Source of the DNA: Palaemon carinicauda
Lineage: Eukaryota > Arthropoda > Malacostraca > Decapoda > Palaemonidae
Direction: 5' to 3'
Assembly: GCF_036898095.1 (NCBI RefSeq)
Contig: NC_090759.1
Span: forward strand, 16,306,979 to 16,370,978
DNA: 64,000 nt
Shown: one piece after another, positions 55,601 to 64,000 of the stretch
How the letters are laid out: the number at the start of each line of letters is the position of its first letter
Position numbering within the stretch: position 1 is the first letter of the stretch
Position numbers and translations under genes: made by a program
The notes under the pieces: generated by a model
Told to the model about the DNA's origin: nothing
Databases searched by the model: none
What the model saw: the letters and a program-made list of their open reading frames with translations, nothing else

Positions 55601-58600
55601 CTTGCTATCGGAAATATATTTCCTAAAATAAACGCCAAGAATTCAATGCCTTCATGCACTAAAAAATGAAATAACAGTAGTGTATTTAGTAAATATTTTT
55701 ACTAGGCGATTAGTCCATTTTTTTTTCAAAACTACTTGGACATACTATACTGTAATACTAGTTAAATGAAAATAAAACTTTTGCTTGAATTTTTTGACAA
55801 ATGTGCCTTGAGTCCTATTATGAATACTGCATTATATCATTCTAAAATTTTATATTTCATGAGAGCTAAGACTTTTTCAGCTTTCTGCCATTCACTAGAA
55901 CATTTTCAGCTTTAACAGGTAAAGTCTAAACCTGGGCTGAGAGGACATTGTGAAAAACATACCAGAAGATCTAAGAAGGAAAACCGACTTCAGCTTGTCA
56001 AACATTTAATCTCATTGAACAAAAATTTGTCAGAGTAAAAGAAGCCCACACTTGTCAAACATATATTCTGACTGACCAAAAATTGCCCTTTTGGATGATA
56101 TATGAAGACAAGGTGATGAGCTGAACATATAACGATTTCAGTTAACAGACTCTCTAATGGAACGAGCAGCGAGTATCTATCTATTCGTAACTTTGATACA
56201 ACCTTGCCACATCACAAGGAGTCGTGCGAAGTGTACTGTATGTCCTAAAAAATAACGCTCACATTAACTGTTCATTTTTGGTTTATGACAGTATTAAGAT
56301 GATAAATGTCCATTGCAGAAAATTTATAGTTGAAACAGATTACAGCATAGGCCATTTATGAGCAAAGACTAGCACAAGGTTTTCTAATGGAACTACAAAG
56401 CATTTTTTGAATGGTAGAATAGATTAAGATCGTATTTACAAGAACAAAAATTTTTTTACGACTTCCTATCCCTGAAGAATTTTATTACAAAGACAACTTA
56501 AGATATTTCAATAAGATTCTTAAAACTTAAGAAAAACTTCTTTTTTCTTGAAAATCTTAGTGATTTGGACCAAAATAATTCTGAGAGGCTCTTGTTAGGA
56601 GGTGGAGATGAACCTGAAAACAGAAAAAACCTCTCTTATATGAGAGGTATAATAGATGCCCATCAACAGGGAGGCAAGGAGTGCTTGACAGTCTGGAAAT
56701 AGATGAAAGACCTCTAAAACTCACAAGACCTGACTAATATAAATCAACATCCAGAAAAGTATCTTACGTCAGGTTCAAAAGGGAACTGCATATTTTGACA
56801 ATGTCATATTATAAAACATGTCATAGCAACCCCTACTTACAAAATAAGATCTTGAAAGTTTCGATAAGCAGTCACCAGTTTTAGGCATGCATTAGCCTAA
56901 GAAAATGGGAAAAGATGGTCCTTGGTAAATTCATCTAATAGTGGAACACCAGTAAAACTGTGGACCACACCTAACCAGCATCCAGTAAAACAATACCTGT
57001 AAAATACTATATCAGAATAATTTTGATATAATTGTTCTATTTTATTAACAATCATTTTTAATAAAATAGAAAAACAAACTGTAGACGAAGAGCCATTACA
57101 ACAATGAAAGCCAGAATAACAACAGACAATTAGAACATGTGAAGAATGGAATAGGTAAGAAAAGTGACATTATAACTCAGCTGAATAGGACATTTCCATG
57201 AGATTGGGGATGCAAATATGTATTTCCTGTTATAGAGTAGTTTATTCTAAGGCCATCTTGAAAGGGTAGGAAAGCCAAAAATTCACATATAGACCATGGG
57301 ATTAAGAGAATTGTTTGAGAATCTACCTGGTGAATTTTTGTGGGATTATGCATATAAAGATAATTTGAAATAAACTAGGAAGTTAGTAGAAATATTCTTA
57401 AGCCCTGCACACATTTGCTTTGGACTACTATTTTGTACACTTGAGTATACAACTATTCTTGTGTAGTCTGGTGTGAAGGTCAATGTACAATCAGACCTGA
57501 TCTTTCAAACCATTATGAATGAAAAGAATTGCCTTGAATTTCGGATGTTAAATCTTCATTTGCCACCCATGAGCCTTTTGTCTTATGAGAGAAGAGCTTG
57601 CTGAACACATTTTTTCTTGAATAAAGAGGGGGAAGATGAAGATAAGAGCAGGGAAACACTTCCCACCTACTGCACTTGAAAATATATCCACATTTTTTAT
57701 ACTTGTTCCAAAGTAATACTTTAGATTTCTATTGAAACCACTAGAGCTCTGGTTTGAGCTAACCTATATATGGATTACATACTGTAGGGATAATTTGACA
57801 AACTGCAGCCTTGTTCTGCAGATTAAAAAAAAAAAAAAATTCCAAAATCAGACTGGAACCCTATTCCCCCATTCTGAACCTATAAGACTAGTTAAAGAAA
57901 GTTTAATCTCTAAAACACTAGTTCTGTTAATCTGGTAAAATAGTTTTAAGGAAGAAACAAAAAGTGACCAAATCGCTATTTTTACAATAAATAATCTCCC
58001 CTTTGTAAGAGATGTGGACTTGATTAAACATACTCAATATCCCCTTATCCAAGGACAGTGTTTAGCAAAATGTCTGTAATTGTTCCAGTGCTTTTGGGTA
58101 AATTAAAAATGCTGAAAGTTTATTCCAGGGAAACACACACAAATACCCCCCAAAAATACTATGATTAGAAAAACTCATTCAAGCTTTTAGCTCAGGTAGG
58201 CTAGAAATTAAACTTGTATATCTGTTCTACTATAGTACTCGTATGTTGTTTATATCATAAGTTGCTCAATACTACTAGTTTTGATTTTTCCAGCCCCCTA
58301 ATCCTTCCATTCTCCTTGTGCTCCCCCAATATTTAGAGGCAAAAGTGACAGGAACACATACGCATAATTTGTCCTAATAAAAATTAAAAAAAAAATGTCC
58401 ACTAAACAGACAATAAGCACGGCTAAAAGGACATCGCTTCCAGTTTTAAGAAAAAAAATTGTCATACATACCCATGTTGTATTGATATTCTTTTTGTAAT
58501 TGATTTATATAATAAAATATAAAAATTTTACAGTAATATTAACTTAAACGAATCTTGGGCCAAGCTCCCAGGGCCCAGGAAGAACTCCAAGTGTACTGAA

Positions 58601-60958
58601 TTATCTGACAAGAGAACAACCACCTAAATAAATTTACATTAAATAAGTATCCAAATTGTGTTATCCAAGATTTACATAGCCTTCATTTACATTTTACAAG
58701 TGGTTGTGCAATACATAATCTTATAAATATTGAACTAAACTGACAATACCAAGTCACAAAAGAGATGAAAGAAAGCTTATATATTCATGCTAATGTAAAG
58801 GAAATAGGAGTAGTTGTTCAGGATGTTTGTAATATTCAAATGCAGTATTTCCATGTGCCATTTACTCATTTGTGATGTACCTTTTATTGAATATGTATTA
58901 GACTGGAAGAGGACATTGAAAAATGAATGTTAAAACGAAAGTGTTTAAACTTAAGTTCTAAAATCCCAAACCGATTACCCATCTTTACATTGCATCTCTT
59001 TCTTTAAAAAATATTTTCAATCCATTTCTACAAGATACTGGACAAGACTGTAAATGGACATTAGTAACCAAATCACTAAACTTTAAATATACACAATAGA
59101 TAATCACTGGTTATGTCAACCAGACTACGTAATAAATTATCAATTCATAAAACTTATCACAACTTTGCTATTTAGTAATATTGTGATATGCTAAAGGCTT
59201 CTCTGGCTGTGCACACAAGAGACTTATTAAAATTACAATCCTATATTTTTTTCTTGAGAATGTTTATGGATGTGTGGGAAAGTGGGAATTAATTTATAAT
59301 TTTCAGACTAATATTCTTTAATTTCTCATTAAGGTGATTAGATTTATCACAAATACATTATCAAAATAACATCCTTCTTTTAAAGTAGGGTATTAATCTT
59401 TGATATCTAGGCAGTAATATCAACAATAGAAAGATCAATGATAAGCAAATAGTTTCTCATTGTTAAGTAATTTATTCACTGATGCTGGAGTTGAGTTTTA
59501 TACTTGAGAAAATTGTAATGATTTACAATTCACCAAATGCAGCCAGTCTCTATACTTAATGCTATCAATTAGCCATAATCAATATGCTATTCTTGAAAAC
59601 CATGAAAATATTAAGAAAATAAATTTGTTATTAACTAGTAATACACCAATGTGATACGTGATACTCTCCCAGTTAAAACCAACTACGAGCACCTCTAATA
59701 CTGCAAAGCTACTTATATATAAGAAAATCTCTAGTGTACATTTCACTTAGTCATAATTTTACTAAAAGATTCAATTTGAGGTGTATTTTACTAATAAGAT
59801 ACTTTATACTTAGCACCCTGATCTTTCTAGGTAACACAAAAAATAGTTGGGATTAAATACTGCTATAACACATAAGGGGATGACAGAATTTATGGTTTAA
59901 TTAAAAGGATGTAGTTACAATATTTCATTAGTAATAATCATTTGAGAAATTTCATGCCAGGCTAAATTTTAAATACTCCAATAAATTTTCTTAAAGATTT
60001 ACTTTGAAGTTGCTGCAAATACTTTTTTAAATTTATGACTAAAGAATTCAATAAAAAAAATACTCTAATTCCTGTATTAGCAAGCAAATTCTATATCACA
60101 GTCAAAATATCGAGAATATTATGTTAATAATCTAACCTCTACTCCAAATATGATTCCCATGGGAGTGTCAGTGTAATCCACAGTGTAGTATTGAGAATTT
60201 TCATTACTAACCATGCATAGATTATGGACGTTAGGTCAAGAAAATGTCCTACCATAATAAATGTTAATGCAATACACGTTAGTTTGTTAAATCACTATAT
60301 GGCAGACAAAACGTTGCACTCTGATTAAGCACTTTTACCTATGGGTGTATTGTCAATTCCAATGCACCTACTATCTCATTCACACATGTGTAAACTTGAT
60401 GACAAAACATCTATAACAAAACAAAGGAACATCCTTCCTTTTACCGAGATCTGATCAATTTCTTTAATTTTTTTTTTTTTTTGCAATCACAGTATGTTTT
60501 ACCTATGACTGCCGTTACTATAATTGCATTTTTTGAGTTAATTTGACCAAAACAAAAGGTTTCATAGCAGAACACTTTACTAATGTAGCATGGGGAAATG
60601 CTTTATAATTCATAGATTCAAGAATATCTCAAAAAGTTGTGTCTATTAACCTTTTGTACTTTAAATAAAATAAAACCTAAGTGTTGCTCCTGTTAACTTA
60701 TTCCTTTAAGGATAAATTCTCAAAAGCAGATGAATTATTACCATCCTATATTTACATTAACTATCTATAAAACAGAGTTATCAGTGCCATGCTTATTATA
60801 TGTATCTACATACAGTATTTTCCCAATTCCTCTAAAATGTATTTACAGAAAATTATCATGATCTTAAAACACCAATTACAGAAATACATTAAAATTTTCT
60901 TTGATATTAAGCATAAGACGAAAACTTGTTAAAGTTCCAGAAGTTCTTGAAAATAATG
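51128..60958 (-). other. Large intron of the MAP7-like gene (left part)
   Basis: AT-rich, with (TA)n tracts at about 51882-51920 and 52597-52653, A-runs (for example 55459-55483) and no recognised transposon protein. Two GC-richer bits (54395-54490 and 53545-53650) were examined and not called as exons. Small frames at 53558, 54599 and 57732 have no recognisable content. Confidence 0.6.
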
Positions 60959-60960
60959 TA

Positions 60961-62249
60961 CAGTATTTGATGGCCTATAGGACCCATTTTTTTCCCCACA
61001 ATTTTGGCTAAAAAAATCGCCCTGCGTCTTATACATCGTAGGTGAAGTTTGAGATCTGCCGTAGGCCTAGGCTAATCTAACTCAGCTTACGCTCGGTACT
61101 TCTACCTGCTCTAAACTCCATGCATCCTTATTATATTTTTATTGTTGGTATTATTGTATTATTACCGGTGTTTTAAAAATGAATGTTAAAATAAAAGCAA
61201 TTGAATCTGAAATGCTGTGACTTGGTGTTTATAAACATCAGCTGACAAAATGTAGACAGAATTATGGTTGCGTTCTCATCAACCTTTTAACTTTTTCTTT
61301 CCTTACCCTTCGATAATTTTAATTGTATTGTTAATAACGGTAGTAATCAAATTTAGATTAACATTTATTTTTCATTAAAAAATCCACCATGATTTGAATA
61401 ATCCTCACTCTTTCTCCAGTCAAGCACCATCTTCTCTGCCACATCATAAGGTCATTAGCGATACTTTGTTATTGCTGATTAAACACAAACAAAATGGCTT
61501 TCCTCTTATGCAACGTGAAGAAATTTATAGGGATATGGCAAGTAAAATATTTTTAATAATATCTTTAGTAAAAGCTCTTAGTATCGTTAGTTATCACTTG
61601 CATGTGTAAATGCGTTTGTTTGTTCGTTATCATCGGCGACAAAATGTAAACAAAACAACGATTTCTGTTTTAGGCAGCGTTTATTAGGAAAATCTTGATA
61701 TAAAATCGCTCTTATTTCTATTTCGAATTACTATGGATAGAGTGAGTAAAACAAAATTAATATTATTATTACCTAACCAATACTTGGTACGATTTCTGTG
61801 GCTGCAAAAGCTAACTTATACACAGATGTGTACATGTGTTTGTTTGTTCGTTATGATCGGTGATGAAACGTAAATAAAGCACTGGGTTTGGTTTTATGTT
61901 GCGTGTTTAGCAATAGCATGATATAAAATACTTTATTTAATTTATTTTAGATTTTTAAGTATACAACAAAAGCTAGCCTATGCACTGAGGGTTTTGTAAG
62001 TCACCAGTCATTTTATACAGCGGATATGACCCAAATTCAGTCAAATTTTACTTAATTTTCAAAATCATCTTATCTGAAGGTTGTCTTATGCAAAGAAATA
62101 TACAGTATGTTTCTGCTTGTGTAATATACAGCTAGACTTCTCAACAATATATGCTTAAATGCACTAAAAAGAGTTTTCCTGAATATGACCTGCTGAAATG
62201 GCGGTGCGTCTTATATATGCCCACGAGTCTTATAGGCTGTCAAATACAG
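60961..62249. mobile_element. 1289-bp non-autonomous TA-flanked DNA transposon
   Basis: Inverted ends: left CAGTATTTGATGGCCTATAG, right (complemented) CTGTATTTGACAGCCTATAA, each followed by a GCGTCTTATA block. TA is duplicated at 60959-60960 and 62250-62251. There is no transposase. The interior has two diverged copies of a block of about 130 bp (about 61590-61720 and 61800-61950, GTGTAAATGCGTTTGTTTGT core). That block also occurs at 38041-38180 in the pogo-like element. TA target and end style suggest the Tc1/mariner/pogo superfamily. It sits in the large intron of the MAP7-like gene. Confidence 0.85.
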
Positions 62250-62810
62250 TAAGCTAACACCTCCAGAAGTAATGTTGTGTCATGCCTGTTCAGATAACTT
62301 GTATTTTCTAGTTTACAAGTGACAATACTGTATACATTTAATCTATATTACTAAAATGTCTACTGTATAATTGTAAAGCACCCACTATGATCAAGCACAT
62401 TCTACAAATTTACAGAGCAATTCTAGATACAAAATGCAGATAACATGTTAATGATCTTGCTTATAACTTCTCTTTTTTGGCATACAGTATTTCAACAATC
62501 TTAACAATATTGCTGAAGAAAAAGTAAAACACTTACCTGAGTAGCTTCTCCCAACCAATTTCAAAATGTAATATTTTTCATTCAAAAAGGACTTTACATA
62601 TCCAATTAAAATCACAATTCGAGCACTAATTTTCCTGAATTTATTACTAAGTTCTAATCAAAGGATTGCATTACTTAATTATTTGGGAGAGATATACTTT
62701 AAAGTGCAATATTACTTTATTATGTTTTCAATACAATTAATTGCACTACAACATGGTAAGTTGGCGATAAACTGTATTTTCTAGACAGAAAACCACTAGA
62801 GAAAACTTAC

Positions 62811-63307
62811 CCTTGACTGGTCTGTGCTGGAGTACTGTCCACTCCATTATGATTCCTAGTATTTACATCACTATCAGTAGTGTTAAAGTTTCCCAACAAA
62901 TCCACTGCTTGAGTTGGGGTTGTGTCCATGGGCACTGGGGAATCCCCATTTATGTGTGGCTCTTCCAGTTTCACAGAAGCTACACTACTTATAACATTAT
63001 CCACCACATTATTTCCAATATTTGAAACAGTTTGTTCTACAGTAGTAGGTACTGTATTCTCCACTTTAGTAGTAGGCTGAGATTTAGCACTAACTTCCTC
63101 AGCAGGGAAGCCGCTAGATGGCTGTGAAACACTACCACTCTGTGCAAGTTGAGAAGTAGCATCACTGTTTGAATTATTTCCATCTGCTGACTGCCCAGTC
63201 TGGGCTTCAACAACAGCTTCAAGGTTATTGATCATGGAATCAGTCATACTAACACTCATGTCAATGTCAAAACCTTTAGATTCTTCTGATGGAGTTTTGG
63301 CTTCAGT
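62811..63307 (-). CDS. ens: MAP7/ensconsin-like protein, internal exon
   Basis: A 497-bp minus-strand exon. The acceptor TATTTTCACTTTCTTTCAG ends at 63308, and the donor GG then GTAAGT begins at 62810. It reads TEAKTPSEESKGFDIDMSVS at the start, then MTDSMINNLEAVVEAQTGQS, a Ser/Val-rich middle (ENTVPTTVEQTVSNIGNNVV), and VKLEEPHINGDSPVPMDTTP then TQAVDLLGNF near the end. It enters in phase 0, matching the exon upstream, and leaves two bases (GG), matching the exon at 51127. The segment is acidic and likely disordered, as expected for the region C-terminal to the MAP7 domain. The SDVNTRN... stretch has no recognised motif. Confidence 0.8.
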
Positions 63308-63684
63308 CTGAAAGAAAGTGAAAATATTGAATTCAGGTAAAAACACAAATTAACTACTTAACTATAGAATCTATAAGGATCAACTGATGGATTTGTGCTG
63401 TTAATTGTTGAAAAACTCTGCTAACGTTTCATGATATTATTTATTTGGTTTCAAGTAACATCCCACTGAATGGTAAAGTTTGTGAAGATTTTATGATAAG
63501 TAAGTTTTGGTAATCCACATACAGATTTCACCTTGGAATCTGTTATTATTTGAATTACAATTACATACTGTACTTGTATTTTTTAGTAAGCTTGAAACTT
63601 GGCTTCCCCTTAGAATAACCACCTGAAGTAATAGTTTACTCTCTCAAAAAAGGCATATATGTAATAGTTAATAAAAAGAATTAC

Positions 63685-63828
63685 CTTAGTTGGAGTATTG
63701 GAACCCCCCTTGCCTCTTGTCCGAGCCATAATAGCTGCTACGCGACTTTTACGAGCCTGCCTTTCTTCTTCCTCACGGAGTAAACGTTCCTCTTGTTCGA
63801 GGCGTTTCTGTTGCTCGATACGCTCAGC
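63685..63828 (-). CDS. ens: MAP7/ensconsin-like protein, end of MAP7 domain
   Basis: A 144-bp minus-strand exon of exactly 48 codons: acceptor ...TTTACCAACAG at 63829, donor GTAATTC at 63684. It encodes AERIEQQKRLEQEERLLREE then EERQARKSRVAAIMARTRGK and GGSNTPTK. The Glu/Arg-rich helix ending in R-K-x-R-V-x-x-I-M-x-R-T-R is the signature end of the MAP7 domain in ensconsin/MAP7 family proteins. In those proteins this domain is known to recruit and activate kinesin-1. Upstream exons (microtubule-binding N-terminus) lie beyond 64000. Any Glu-rich coiled coil is an alternative, but the IMARTR ending favours MAP7. Confidence 0.75.
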
Positions 63829-64000
63829 CTGTTGGTAAATATACAAAGTAAATGTACACAACCACAATTATATCTGTATAAAAGGAAATTTCAAATAAAT
63901 TCACTGTGACCAAGACATCAAGTGAAGCTTCAGCAACGCCAATTTTGTATCCCAGCCATACATAAAAATAAGATCTATATTCAAAATTACTCCATACAAA

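Overview
This is a eukaryotic, intron-containing, AT-rich animal sequence. Three things point to an arthropod, most likely a decapod crustacean: very dense TC/GA, TA and ATT microsatellites, several tyrosine-recombinase (DIRS1-like) retrotransposons, and arthropod-type LINE 3' ends. The species cannot be named from the sequence. Only two host genes are visible, converging tail to tail. On the plus strand is the last coding exon of nucleoporin Nup62 (19058-19267). On the minus strand are exons of an ensconsin/MAP7-like microtubule-associated protein (63685-63828, 62811-63307, 50913-51127, and possibly a tiny terminal exon at 44532-44545). Exon phases agree at every proposed junction. Almost everything else is repeats.

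Regions. 1-6.9 kb: AT-rich sequence with a 38-bp minisatellite, microsatellites and a LINE 3'-end scrap. 7-10.2 kb: a LINE 3' end with a (TA)n tail, into which a FLYWCH/MULE DNA transposon with inverted ends is inserted. 10434-10933: a 500-N assembly gap, followed by a LINE fragment of another family. 11.6-14.2 kb: nothing recognised. 14.2-19.0 kb: a decayed DIRS element (relic A, plus strand) split by a 5'-truncated LINE; its right end lies about 35 bp upstream of the Nup62 exon. 19.3-20.3 kb: Nup62 3' region and a three-copy tandem repeat. 21.1-25.0 kb: a gag-like reading frame of an unrecognised retroelement, with no pol visible.

25558-42428 is a nest of elements. The outer DIRS (element B, minus strand) has 166-bp inverted terminal repeats and an internal complementary region. 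Its internal complementary region is interrupted by a 2023-bp TA-flanked non-autonomous transposon. Its recombinase is interrupted by a tRNA-derived SINE. Its RNase H is interrupted by a pogo/Tigger-like element (30183-38388). That element in turn contains a second complete-looking DIRS (element C, plus strand, 31362-37850) with its own inverted repeats and internal complementary region. Without its insertions, element B is about 6.4 kb, close to element C at 6.5 kb.

42.4-64 kb: introns and possible 3' UTR of the ensconsin/MAP7-like gene. They hold a fourth decayed DIRS (relic D), a LINE scrap and a 1289-bp TA-flanked transposon that shares internal sequence with the pogo-like element. All transposon reading frames carry stops or frameshifts, so no autonomous copy is evident. 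Coordinates of decayed elements are approximate, and family names rest on motif recognition by eye.
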